In this document: one piece after another, positions 27,471-36,242 of the stretch
Position numbering within the stretch: position 1 is the stretch's first letter
Layout of the letters: the number at the start of each line of letters is the position of its first letter
Assembly: GCF_000420425.1 (NCBI RefSeq)
Contig: NZ_ATUX01000011.1
Location: 18,746 to 82,745 of the forward strand
DNA: 64,000 nucleotides
Source: Schaalia vaccimaxillae DSM 15804
GTDB lineage: Bacteria > Actinomycetota > Actinomycetes > Actinomycetales > Actinomycetaceae
Direction of reading: 5' to 3'
Translations under genes and position numbers: made by a program
The notes under the pieces: generated by a model
The model's input: the letters and a program-made list of their open reading frames with translations, nothing else
What the model was told of the DNA's origin: nothing
The model's database searches: none

Positions 27471-28682
27471 GTGAGTACTCAAGAAATTGCCGCAGGCGAG
27501 AAGAAGCCCGCAGGGAAATCATCGTGGATGAAGCGTATTGACTTCGGTCAATACGGCATCATGCTGGCACTGGTTGTTGTCGTGATCTTCTTCCAAGTCA
27601 TGACTCAGGGACGTCTGCTTCGCCCCGATAACGTTGCCTCGCTCATTCAACAGAATGCGTACGTGATCATTATGGCGCTGGGTATGCTAATGATTATTGT
27701 TGCGGGACACATTGACCTGTCCGTTGGCTCGCTCATCGCATTCATCGGTGGTGTTCTTGGCATCGCGATGACTCAATGGAATATGCCGTGGCCGCTCGCT
27801 GTTCTCCTGGCCTTGGCTATTGGTGGTGTAGTGGGGGCCTGGCAGGGATTCTGGGTGGCCTTCGTGGGTATTCCAGGCTTCATTGTGACGTTGGCAGGCA
27901 TGCTGCTCTTCCGAGGTCTGGCAATTGTCATCGTTCCTGGGACCATCGCGTCGCTGCCCTCTGGTTTCGTTAAAATTTCTAACGGTGGCATCCTCGGGCC
28001 GCTCGGGTTTGCGGGTGTCTATGATGTTTTCACACTGGTTATCGGACTGGTTTTGGCCGCGATTTTCGTGTTCTCGCAGTTCCGTTCGCGTCGCGCCCTG
28101 ATTAAGCATGGTCTAGAACCTGAGCCCATGTGGTTGGCGCTGGCCAAGTCGGCAGTGATCGCAGGATTCATCGTCTTCTTCGCTTTCATCCTGTCTGGTG
28201 CCACGATTGGTTTGCCCTTTGTCCTCGTCATTTGCGGCGTTCTGGTGTTGATCTACCAGTTTGTCCTGACCAAGACGACCTTTGGTCGGTACATCTACGC
28301 AGTTGGTGGTAACCGAGAAGCTGCGCGTCTGTCTGGTATTTCGGTCCGCTCCGTGAATTTCTGGATGTTCGTCAACATGGGGTTGCTTTCGGCAATTGGT
28401 GCCATCGTGACAACATCACGCGCTGGGGCGGCGGTTTCGGCAGCCGGCCAGAACTACGAGCTCGATATCATCGCGGCGTGCTTCATTGGTGGTGCAGCAG
28501 TGTGGGGTGGCGTCGGTCGAATCTCCGGTACGATCATCGGTGCTCTCTTCATGGGTGTGCTCAACATGGGTCTGTCGATTATGTCTGTCGACTCAGCTTG
28601 GCAACAGGCCATTAAGGGTCTGGTGTTGCTGCTGGCGGTCACCTTCGACCAGATCAACAAGTCTCGTGCTTCGAAAGGTTAG
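27471..28682 (+). CDS. GguB/XylH-type monosaccharide ABC permease
   Basis: Membrane permease of 403 residues, longer than RbsC as is usual for GguB/XylH, with about ten or more hydrophobic segments. Marks include IMALGMLMIIVAGHIDLSVG and TFGRYIYAVGGNREAARLSG. The start is GTG 27471 with AAGGAGAG upstream. It completes the importer whose binding protein is at 24705, probably for xylose, arabinose or another monosaccharide released from plant polymers. A strong terminator follows. Confidence 0.93.
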   Translation: MSTQEIAAGEKKPAGKSSWMKRIDFGQYGIMLALVVVVIFFQVMTQGRLLRPDNVASLIQQNAYVIIMALGMLMIIVAGHIDLSVGSLIAFIGGVLGIAMTQWNMPWPLAVLLALAIGGVVGAWQGFWVAFVGIPGFIVTLAGMLLFRGLAIVIVPGTIASLPSGFVKISNGGILGPLGFAGVYDVFTLVIGLVLAAIFVFSQFRSRRALIKHGLEPEPMWLALAKSAVIAGFIVFFAFILSGATIGLPFVLVICGVLVLIYQFVLTKTTFGRYIYAVGGNREAARLSGISVRSVNFWMFVNMGLLSAIGAIVTTSRAGAAVSAAGQNYELDIIAACFIGGAAVWGGVGRISGTIIGALFMGVLNMGLSIMSVDSAWQQAIKGLVLLLAVTFDQINKSRASKG

Positions 28683-28703
28683 CCGTCGGCTTGACTGACT
28701 CCG

Positions 28704-28738
28704 AATGCCCCCATCTGGCTCAGCCAGATGGGGGCATT
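28704..28738 (+). terminator. Strong terminator of the importer operon
   Basis: Almost unbroken stem with arms of about 15-17 bases (AATGCCCCCATCTGGCT and its perfect complement) and a tiny loop, 21 bases after the permease stop and followed by TTGTGTTG. Confidence 0.85.
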
Positions 28739-28817
28739 TGTGTTGATAGTGGTGTGGATTCCGGTTCTCAGACATATTGCTGACTCTGAAAGAGCGGGAC
28801 TCAGTGGTTTCTGGCCC

Positions 28818-28957
28818 TTACCCGCAAAAATAGACACAGTCGTTTGATAAGGCTGAAAGCCCTATTTTTATTTGTGCAGGTCAGGCTGAAGTCGCTCTTT
28901 TTCTTGCTTGGCTTGAGGGTCGCCAAAGTCGACGACTGTGTCTATTTTTGCGGGTAA
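28818..28957. repeat. MITE-like inverted-repeat element, copy 1
   Basis: Terminal inverted repeats of 25 bases begin TTACCCGCAAAAATAG and are perfect. The 136-bp core (28820-28955) has no coding capacity. A copy about 86 percent identical by eye lies at 33357-33492 in the same orientation, on the other side of the GH3 gene. The size and ends resemble a non-autonomous transposable element; no transposase is present in the window. Confidence 0.8.
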
Positions 28958-29000
28958 ACCTGTAGAGAGCCAAGGATCGAGGGGACCCGACTCTGAACTT

Positions 29001-29034
29001 GGGCGTCCCTCGTGAGAAAGATGGGCGTCCCTCG
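29001..29034. repeat. 22-bp-period repeat, two units
   Basis: GGGCGTCCCTCG occurs at 29001 and 29023, exactly 22 bases apart, with the 10-base spacer TGAGAAAGAT. The same unit and period recur at 33538 and 39423. Confidence 0.85.
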
Positions 29035-29106
29035 GGAAGAGAAGTTAGGGGAAAATGCTTACTCGTAAAGTCGTTGACGGACATTTGAAGCGTGTTCTGG
29101 GCTTGC

Positions 29107-29139
29107 AACTAAATTAGTTGACGTTCAAAACAAAACTAA
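29107..29139. promoter_or_regulatory. ROK-box-like operator before the GH3 gene
   Basis: AACTAA-A-TTAGTT (29107-29119) overlaps a wider inverted repeat TTAGTT...AAACTAA (29114-29139). The half-sites resemble known Bacillus XylR operators and the ACTAACGTTAGT palindrome at 24407. The site is about 100 bases before the GH3 start. Confidence 0.5.
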
Positions 29140-29234
29140 TTTATGGGATGGCGTATGCATCGCTACCCTCCCCATGAGCCCGATTTCACTGTCGAAAAAC
29201 GAGCTCGATTCCAATGCACAGCGACTGAAAGCGA

Positions 29235-32200
29235 ATGACGATGAAGTCCACTCGTAGTCGACGGCGAACCCGTGCAGCGGCCGTATCTGGCGCTGTACTC
29301 CTGACGTTTGCCCTGACCACACCCGCCGTACTTGCGGCGGAAACGAATACGCCAGGCGCCATCAATGCAGCCTCCGAGCTGCCCGCCTACAAGAACACAG
29401 CTCTCCCCTTCGAGGTCCGTGCAGCCGACCTCGTGTCACGTATGACGCGAGCCGAAAAGATCGAACAATTCCGCGCAGAACGCCAGCAGAACTCGACGAT
29501 TGCGCCTGCAATTGATCGGCTTGGAGTTCCTGCATACAACTACTGGAACGAAGCGCTTCACGGCATCGCTCGCGCCGACGAAAGCAATAAAGGCCTCAAC
29601 AACGGTGGCGAAGCAACGGAGTTCCCCACGGGTCTAGGAATCGCTGCCACGTGGAACCCTGACCTCGTCAAAGCCATGGCGTCAGCAGCGTCAGACGAAG
29701 CACGTGCCATGCACAATTTTGAATCAGCAGGTGTCGCCGCCGCGCATAAAGGCCTGACCTACTGGTCGCCCACCATCAATATGCTCAAAGATCCCCGTTG
29801 GGGCCGAGCAGAAGAGACCTACGGTGAAGACCCCTTCCTGACCTCCGTCATCGGCGGCCAGTTCGTCGACGGTCTGCAAGGAGATCACGAAACCTACCTC
29901 AAGACCGCAGCAACCCCCAAGCACTACCTGGCTAACAGCTCGGAAACCAACCGTCACACCGGTTCTTCAAACCTCACCGAGGCTGAACTGCGCGAGTACT
30001 ACACGCCCGCCTTTGCCGACCTCGTCGGCAAGCACGGAGCTGGCTCCCTCATGACCTCCTACAACGCCGTCAACGGAACCCCCGTGTCGGCCTCGAAGGA
30101 ATACGTTGAAACGCTCGCCCGCCGCACCTTCGGCTTCAACGGCACCGTCACCTCAGACTGCGACGCCGTCCGCGACGTCTGGCAGCCTCAGAACCACAAC
30201 TGGGGCCCCGACGGCACACCGCTGACCGCACCGCAGGCCGTCGCATGGACCCTCAAGACAGGCGTCGACCTGGACTGCATGGATGGTGACTACCCCAAGT
30301 ACCTCGAGACCTCCTTCCAAGAAGGCAACGTCACCGAGGCCGACATGGAAGCCTCCCTCGTCCGAACCTTCACCATCCGCATGCGCACAGGTGAATTCGA
30401 CGGAGCAGGTGCCACGCCATGGGACAACTACACCCTCGACTCCGAGATCTCGGCAGACGACCATCTCGCCACATCCCGCCAGATGAGCGACGAGGCCGCC
30501 GTCCTGCTGCGCAACGAGCAGATGGAAACGGGCAGCAAGCTGCTCCCCTTCGACGCCACCAAGACCGACAGCGTCGTCGTTGTAGGACCGCTTGCCACCA
30601 CTGAGGTGCACGGTGACTACTCGCCCAGCGCCATCGCTGAGCGTTCGAACGCCCTCCAGGGAATCGAAAAGGCTGTTGCCGCTGCGAACCCCAACGCCAA
30701 GGTCACCTACATTCCTGGGATGAACAAGAGCGGCCTGGAGAACAAGCGCAAGCCTCAGATCGGTGCGAGTGTCGAAGGCTCGCCCGCCGCGGTGCGCTTC
30801 CTCGACGCTGCCGGTAATGAGCTCGGCCGTGTCGCCCCCGAAACAATCCTGCGCAACGAAAGCTACTCCGGATGGCGGTCCATCCAGCCGTGGTGGCCCA
30901 TCACCGATCGCCTCGTCACCCAGGGAGCCTGGGGCGGATGGTTCTCCGTGACCACCAACGTGCCCGAAGGCACCGCCCACGTCGAGGTCGTCCAGCAGGG
31001 CGCCGACACCACCCTCGAAGAAGGCCGCTTCGATATTCGAATCGGCGCCAAGAACGCTGAAGCCATTGGCTCCGTTGAAGCACTCGGTAGCACCGCCTCC
31101 ACCGACTACACCGGTCCCACCGGCGAGCAGACCATCTTCTTCACCTACGAGAACGACTCCTTCGTGCCTCTGCTGAGCGAAGAAGAACAGCAAACCATCG
31201 AGAATGCTGACGCTGTCGTCGCCTATGTTGGCACCATCGCGGGCAACAACTCTACCTACCCGCTCATCGAAGGCAACCCCTCCGACTCCTCCGAGGACGA
31301 AGACCGGGATAACATCGACCTGCCTCGTGGCCAGGACAAACTCATCAACACCGTGTCGGAAATGAACCCGAACACCGTTGCATGGATCCAAGCCATTAGC
31401 CAGATCGACGTCGAATCCTTCAAGGACTCAGTGGCCGGCCTCGTGTGGACCACCTACAACGGCATGTACCAGGGCGACACCGTTGGCCGCGTGCTCTTCG
31501 GCCAGGCCAACCCGTCAGCCAAGCTGCCGTTCACCCAGTACAGCGATATCGACCAGCTGGCCGATCCTCGCAACTACACCATGACCCCGACCGACGGGCT
31601 TCTGGGCCGCAGCTACCAGTACTTCACTGGCGACGTGACCTACCCCTTCGGCTTCGGCCTGTCCTACTCGACCTTCGAGTACTCCAACCTTGCACTGGCG
31701 TCGACCTCGGTTGATGTCAATGGTGAGCTAACCGCAACAGTTGATGTCACCAACACCTCCGATGTTGATGGCGCTGAGGTTGTCCAGCTCTACGTGTCCT
31801 CGCCGTCGGCGGCAGACCCGTATCGCCCTGACTCCCAGCTCAAGGCCTTCAAGAAGGTCAACATTGCAGCTGGTGCCACTGAAAAGGTCGAGCTCAAGGT
31901 CAAGGCCTCCGACCTGTGGTTCTGGGATACTGACAACGCGCGCAAGACCTACGAGAATGGCACTTGGCAGATCTGGGTGGGCCCGTCCTCGGCAAAGGAC
32001 ACCGCCCTGGCTAGCTCCTTCGAGCTGACCGGCTCGCTGACCCCTGCTATCGGAGTTGTTGCAGTCGTTCCCGACGGCGTTGCACTCAACACCGCGGTCA
32101 AGGGCAACGCGATCCACGCGAACCTGTCTGCTACACGCAACGATGATTCCTTCTACGACCTGTCTGATCCTGCGGTCAAGGTGACCTACACGTCGTCTGA

Positions 32201-33191
32201 TCCCAAGATTGCCGTTGTTGATGCGCAGGGTACTGTCACTCCGGTTGCTGAGGGCGTCGCCCAGATCACCGCAACTGTTGCTGCTGACGGCACTGAGAAG
32301 TCCGCAACCTTCCCGGTGATCGTTCGTAACGGAGCCGTGACCGACGGTGACGTGACAATCAACGATTTCCTCGTCGACTTTGCTGACCAGGAGATCTTGG
32401 TTGAGGACGCTCAGAAGGGTGTTCGCCTGAACGCTGAGCTGACTCCTTCGGGTAACAAGGTGGCCTACACCTACCGTGTTGCTCTCAACGAGGAAAACAG
32501 CGCTGGGGCGACGGTGACCGCTGACGGCATTCTGACGGCGTCAAAGCCTGGAACTGTTCGTGTCACAGTGCTGGCTGACTCCGAAGGGATGTTCTACTCG
32601 CACACCGCGACCGTCAAGGTTGTGGAGAAGAAGACCGAGCCGGTTGTTCCGCCGGTAGATGACGATGACAGTGACAAGCCTGGCGATGACTCCGATGTCA
32701 CATACCAGCCGGCCGTTGTCGTTGATGACGAGGTTGTGGTCCATGGTCAGAAGATCACGATCACTGGCTCCGGTTTTGTCGCGGACAAGCAGATTGATGC
32801 GACTTTCCATTCTGATCCTGTCACGATTGGAAGCGCCCAGGCTGACGGCAAGGGAGGCGTGGTTTTCACCTTCACGATTCCTGAGAACGCCGAGCTTGGT
32901 GCTCACGAGATTCGTCTGGTTCAGCCGGAAAGTGGTTTGACTGCAAAGGTCGACCTTCAGGTGGTGCGTGCAGATGATCCAGCTGCCTCCGATGACAAGC
33001 TGGACAAGTCTGATAAGGCGGATAAGTCCGACAGCAAGGGACAGTCCGGTAAGGCTGGCAAGTCGGGCAAGGGTAAAGGAAAGGGCTTGGCAGTAACCGG
33101 TGCAAATGCTTCGGCTGTGCTGCTCGTTTCCTTCCTTCTCTCCGCTGTTGGTCTAGGTGCTGTTGCTCTGCGGCGTCGCCTACGTGACTGA
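29235..33191 (+). CDS. Cell-wall-anchored GH3 glycosidase, beta-xylosidase type
   Basis: Large secreted exo-beta-glycosidase of 1318 residues. An Arg-rich signal peptide ends near ATPAVLAAE. The GH3 barrel has YNYWNEALHGIARA, KHYLAN and the nucleophile Asp in TSDCDAV (D308); these forms match beta-xylosidase/arabinofuranosidase members. The C-terminal GH3 domain carries an unusual insert at about 495-610 containing GRFDIRIG. Then come a fibronectin-like domain (about 811-920), a bacterial Ig-like domain (about 941-1021), an Ig-like module shared with the GH10 xylanase (about 1159-1244), a Lys/Ser/Asp-rich wall-spanning stretch, and an LAVTG sortase signal (1285-1289). It should release xylose or similar sugars at the surface for the upstream importer. 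Confidence 0.93.
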   Translation: MTMKSTRSRRRTRAAAVSGAVLLTFALTTPAVLAAETNTPGAINAASELPAYKNTALPFEVRAADLVSRMTRAEKIEQFRAERQQNSTIAPAIDRLGVPAYNYWNEALHGIARADESNKGLNNGGEATEFPTGLGIAATWNPDLVKAMASAASDEARAMHNFESAGVAAAHKGLTYWSPTINMLKDPRWGRAEETYGEDPFLTSVIGGQFVDGLQGDHETYLKTAATPKHYLANSSETNRHTGSSNLTEAELREYYTPAFADLVGKHGAGSLMTSYNAVNGTPVSASKEYVETLARRTFGFNGTVTSDCDAVRDVWQPQNHNWGPDGTPLTAPQAVAWTLKTGVDLDCMDGDYPKYLETSFQEGNVTEADMEASLVRTFTIRMRTGEFDGAGATPWDNYTLDSEISADDHLATSRQMSDEAAVLLRNEQMETGSKLLPFDATKTDSVVVVGPLATTEVHGDYSPSAIAERSNALQGIEKAVAAANPNAKVTYIPGMNKSGLENKRKPQIGASVEGSPAAVRFLDAAGNELGRVAPETILRNESYSGWRSIQPWWPITDRLVTQGAWGGWFSVTTNVPEGTAHVEVVQQGADTTLEEGRFDIRIGAKNAEAIGSVEALGSTASTDYTGPTGEQTIFFTYENDSFVPLLSEEEQQTIENADAVVAYVGTIAGNNSTYPLIEGNPSDSSEDEDRDNIDLPRGQDKLINTVSEMNPNTVAWIQAISQIDVESFKDSVAGLVWTTYNGMYQGDTVGRVLFGQANPSAKLPFTQYSDIDQLADPRNYTMTPTDGLLGRSYQYFTGDVTYPFGFGLSYSTFEYSNLALASTSVDVNGELTATVDVTNTSDVDGAEVVQLYVSSPSAADPYRPDSQLKAFKKVNIAAGATEKVELKVKASDLWFWDTDNARKTYENGTWQIWVGPSSAKDTALASSFELTGSLTPAIGVVAVVPDGVALNTAVKGNAIHANLSATRNDDSFYDLSDPAVKVTYTSSDPKIAVVDAQGTVTPVAEGVAQITATVAADGTEKSATFPVIVRNGAVTDGDVTINDFLVDFADQEILVEDAQKGVRLNAELTPSGNKVAYTYRVALNEENSAGATVTADGILTASKPGTVRVTVLADSEGMFYSHTATVKVVEKKTEPVVPPVDDDDSDKPGDDSDVTYQPAVVVDDEVVVHGQKITITGSGFVADKQIDATFHSDPVTIGSAQADGKGGVVFTFTIPENAELGAHEIRLVQPESGLTAKVDLQVVRADDPAASDDKLDKSDKADKSDSKGQSGKAGKSGKGKGKGLAVTGANASAVLLVSFLLSAVGLGAVALRRRLRD

Positions 33192-33261
33192 CCGGTGTAC
33201 GCCACTCAGTCAGAGCTGATGATCCAAATAAGGTGATAGCTCTGAAATTGAGTCACTGACA

Positions 33262-33303
33262 ATCGGGCTCTTGACCTCCGATTCCGGAGGCCAGGAGCCC
33301 GAT
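33262..33303 (+). terminator. Terminator of the GH3 gene
   Basis: Two-tier hairpin: outer arms ATCGGGCTC/GAGCCCGAT and inner arms CCTCCG/CGGAGG, 70 bases after the GH3 stop, followed by a T-rich CTGTTGTTGG. Confidence 0.75.
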
Positions 33304-33356
33304 CTGTTGTTGGAGAAGATCGTGGCTGCCTTAAAACGGGCAGGCTGGTCTTTATG

Positions 33357-33492
33357 ACCCACAAAAATAGACACAGTCGTTTGACAAGGCTGAAAGCGCT
33401 ATTTGTATTTATACAGGTCAGACCGAAGTTGCTTTTAATCTTGCTTGGCTTGTGAATCGCCAAAACCAACGACTGTGTCTAATTTTGCGGGT
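33357..33492. repeat. MITE-like inverted-repeat element, copy 2
   Basis: Same 136-bp length as copy 1, with inverted ends ACCCACAAAAATAG and CTAATTTTGCGGGT (two mismatches between ends). About 19 of 136 positions differ from copy 1 by eye. It is followed, as copy 1 is, by a GAACCTGTA-type tract and the 22-bp-period repeat. Confidence 0.8.
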
Positions 33493-33537
33493 GAACCTGT
33501 ATAGAGCCGATACCCCAATGGGTGCAGGACTGAACTT

Positions 33538-33615
33538 GTGCGTCCTTCGCGGGGGTTTTGTGCGTCCTTCGGCAGACTTTTGTGCGTCCCTCGAGAGAAA
33601 GATGGGCGTCCTTCG
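33538..33615. repeat. 22-bp-period repeat, four units
   Basis: Units of the form GKGCGTCCYTCG start at 33538, 33560, 33582 and 33604, exactly 22 bases apart, with 10-base spacers. The last spacer, AGAGAAAGAT, nearly matches the one in copy 1. The array lies between the convergent GH3 and aldose-epimerase genes. Confidence 0.85.
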
Positions 33616-33639
33616 GGGGCAAGCAAAGGGGGCCGGGAC

Positions 33640-34611
33640 TTAGAGCAGCGACCCGACAAGCCGATGCTTAATCTCGTACCGCTGGCCGGCCTTGAGGTCT
33701 ACGGCCGTGGCCACACCAGCGTCAGACAGCGGATTCTCGCTGGCTGAAACGCCCACGCCGAAGTCAAATGCCGAAGTCACAGGTTCAATACCCAGGCACA
33801 CATTGGTGCCGCCCCAAGGCTCAAACTTGCGCCCACGGTTCGAGAACCACAGCAACACAGAGCTCAAATACTCCCGCTCCCATTCAACGGCGACGCGGTA
33901 TCCCTCGTCTTCATTATCCAAAGACACAACTCCCTGCTTCGGATTGGCCGCAAGGACAATCTCATCCACGTCATCAGCCAAAGGCAGGCGCGTCAGATCA
34001 ACCGTTCCTCCGCCGGATAGGGGAGCGGCGCTCAGGTCTGAAAACTGGGCTCCAATTTCCAACTTGGTCGTTCCCGAATCGACGGGCAGCACGTGGTAGC
34101 TGTCAACCTCGGGCATCCTTAACTGCGCACCTCCGGTGCTTTCGGGCAGACGTAGGATCGGATGCAAGCCGAGTGGTAGGCGGGCGTCTTCGCGCATAAT
34201 GATGGCATCGACAAACTCCACGGCGCCCTCGACGCAGGTGACGCGTCTCTCCACACGAGCAACAGCTGAATCTGCATAGTCGAGGGCGAGGACGGCTTCG
34301 TTTTCACTTTGGCTGACTACCGTCCATGTGCCATTAGCGGAGTATCCGTGCGCCCACTGACCCGGGCCTGTGTAGCCTTCACGCCACTCTTTGGGGAGAT
34401 CTTCGGCACTCGCGGGGGCTGCGCCGAAGGGAACGCACAGGAAGTCCCCGCGCAGTTTGTCGAGCAAAGGTACCTCAGCAAAACCATCCCATTGAGCGGT
34501 GTAGGTGGGGGTGAAAGCGTGGTTGGTATCGGCTTCAAAAGTCGCTGTGACCATGGCTGCCTGCAGCTGGATGGCTGCACGTACCTTGCTGGTGCCGATG
34601 GTGATTTCCAT
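33640..34611 (-). CDS. Aldose 1-epimerase-family protein
   Basis: Cytoplasmic galactose-mutarotase-like protein of 323 residues, all-beta in pattern, with no signal peptide. Family segments include LGLHPILRLPE, where the His fits the active site, and FEPWGGTNVCLGIEPVTS, where the Glu fits the catalytic base. Such proteins interconvert anomers of free sugars released by glycosidases. It is divergent from an ABC importer and GH29 fucosidase operon, so a fucose or related sugar is possible. AAAGGAG precedes the ATG. Confidence 0.85.
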   Translation of the reverse strand: MEITIGTSKVRAAIQLQAAMVTATFEADTNHAFTPTYTAQWDGFAEVPLLDKLRGDFLCVPFGAAPASAEDLPKEWREGYTGPGQWAHGYSANGTWTVVSQSENEAVLALDYADSAVARVERRVTCVEGAVEFVDAIIMREDARLPLGLHPILRLPESTGGAQLRMPEVDSYHVLPVDSGTTKLEIGAQFSDLSAAPLSGGGTVDLTRLPLADDVDEIVLAANPKQGVVSLDNEDEGYRVAVEWEREYLSSVLLWFSNRGRKFEPWGGTNVCLGIEPVTSAFDFGVGVSASENPLSDAGVATAVDLKAGQRYEIKHRLVGSLL

Positions 34612-34961
34612 GATGATCGCTCCTTTGTTATGTCAGGGTGAGAGGTTAGGGGAGGTTGTTTTCCTCTGAAATCTACTTGTTATCAGGTCGTAATTTTGTT
34701 GACTATGAGTGGTATTTCATTGGAAATTCAGCCTTTTTGCTCCTTCGAGAAAAGCTTGAAGCATAAAAGCGTTGTTCCATTGACATTGTCCTGATACTGT
34801 TTGCTTTGTCATATTCAAAGATGAAACGTGGCAACAATGTCAGGTGTTTTCGATTGGTCGGCACTCCGGTGTGTCGAAGCAACCGTGCCGAGCTTACACC
34901 CGTACATAGGCTCCGACCTTTTGGGTTGGTGCCCGTCCATTTCAGGAATGAGGCTGAATCA
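34612..34961. promoter_or_regulatory. Divergent control region, aldose epimerase / fucosidase operon
   Basis: AT-rich 350-base gap. A perfect -35-like TTGACA at 34780-34785 points toward the binding-protein gene, but I see no convincing -10 at the expected distance. No clear operator palindrome or small gene is visible, and no dedicated regulator gene adjoins it. Confidence 0.4.
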
Positions 34962-36212
34962 ATGCGCAATTTCAAGAAAGCGGCCATCGTCGCTACAGCG
35001 ATCCTTCCAATGGTCGCCCTCGCAGCATGCTCCGGCGGATCGGGCGCTGAATCCGACTCCGGCGAGGCATCGGCACGCACCACCCAGATGTACGCGTGGG
35101 TGTCCGCAGAATCTGACCGCCAGCAGTGGCAGGCATTCGTTGACGCCGCCAAAGAGGTCAACCCCGAATTCGAATTAACCTTCGACGGCCCGGCCTTCAC
35201 CGACTACTTCACGAAGGTTAAAACCCGCATGATGGCGGATGACGCACCATGCATCTTGACGACGCAGGCGGCGCGAGCCCAAGAACTTCGGGGAATCCTC
35301 ACCCCTTTGGATGATCTGATGAAGGCTAACGGTATCGAAGCCTCGACCTACAACGAAGCCATGATGACGGGTATGACTATCGACGGTAAGGTCGTTGCTT
35401 TACCGTATGATGCTGAACCGGATGTCCTTTACTACAATCGCGCGCTATTTAAGGAAGCAGGGCTGACAGAACCGGGTACCGATTACACAACCAACCAGTT
35501 CCTTTCTGACGCCAAGGCTCTGACCAAGGACGGTAAGTGGGGCCTGGCCGTCAAGCCCTCTTTCATGGATAACGCCCCCGGCGTCTTCGCCTACTCCTTC
35601 GGTGGCGCCGTGTCCGCAGACGGTAAGCCCACGATGACCGATCCTAAGGTCGTCGAGGGCGTCCAATTCGCTTTCGATCTCATCGGCAAAGAAAAGGTTG
35701 CTCAAGCCCCCAACGCAGCCGATGGTGATGGTCCTTCCCAGGGTGCCTTCACTTCGGGTACTGCCGCCATGCTTTTCGATGGTCCCTGGATGTACTCGAC
35801 TTTCGAAGCAGAACTTGGTGAAAATCTTGGCGTCGCAGTCATTCCCACACCGGATGGCAAAGCTCAGGGCGTCGTCCAGGGATCCGGATTTGGTATCGCC
35901 GAAAGTTGTCCAGACAAGGACGCGGCTTTTAAGGTCCTTATGCAGCTGGTGACACCGGAGGTTGTCGGTAAGGTTGCTGCTACCCGTGGCACCGTTCCTT
36001 CGATTGATTCGGTCATCGACCAGTGGGCTGAGGGTAAGCCTGCGGATTCGGTGGCAGCTATTGAAGCCATGCTGGCAAACGGTACTCCGCTGGTGACCAC
36101 CACTGAGTGGAACCAGATTTCGACCTCGTTCATCCAGTACAGCCCTGAAGGCTTCCGCGGAACCCGCACAGCCGAAGACATCCTCACCTCAATTGAGGGT
36201 TCGGCAGGCTGA
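34962..36212 (+). CDS. Sugar ABC transporter substrate-binding lipoprotein
   Basis: Family 1 extracellular binder of 416 residues. Start ATG 34962 gives a clean signal peptide with lipobox ALAAC (Cys about 23); the longer reading from 34806 has no signal character. MYAWVSAESDRQQWQAFVDAA and AAMLFDGPWMYSTFE are typical. Two permeases and a GH29 alpha-L-fucosidase follow, so the ligand is probably a fucosylated oligosaccharide; that is inferred from context. Confidence 0.9.
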   Translation: MRNFKKAAIVATAILPMVALAACSGGSGAESDSGEASARTTQMYAWVSAESDRQQWQAFVDAAKEVNPEFELTFDGPAFTDYFTKVKTRMMADDAPCILTTQAARAQELRGILTPLDDLMKANGIEASTYNEAMMTGMTIDGKVVALPYDAEPDVLYYNRALFKEAGLTEPGTDYTTNQFLSDAKALTKDGKWGLAVKPSFMDNAPGVFAYSFGGAVSADGKPTMTDPKVVEGVQFAFDLIGKEKVAQAPNAADGDGPSQGAFTSGTAAMLFDGPWMYSTFEAELGENLGVAVIPTPDGKAQGVVQGSGFGIAESCPDKDAAFKVLMQLVTPEVVGKVAATRGTVPSIDSVIDQWAEGKPADSVAAIEAMLANGTPLVTTTEWNQISTSFIQYSPEGFRGTRTAEDILTSIEGSAG

Positions 36213-36242
36213 CTTTCTTTTCCACGAACGGACGGACGACAC

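Noticed and set aside
30153..31391. Long antisense reading frame of 412 codons inside the GH3 gene
   Set aside because: It is a mirror of strong codon bias in the GH3 gene; the Gly/Val-rich product has no domain, ribosome site or promoter.
28818..33492. TA target-site duplication around the MITE-like elements
   Set aside because: Copy 1 is flanked by TA on both sides, but copy 2 is not, so insertion at TA cannot be claimed.
33538..33615. CRISPR-like array
   Set aside because: Units are only 12 bases, spacers only 10 bases and partly repeated, and no cas genes are present.
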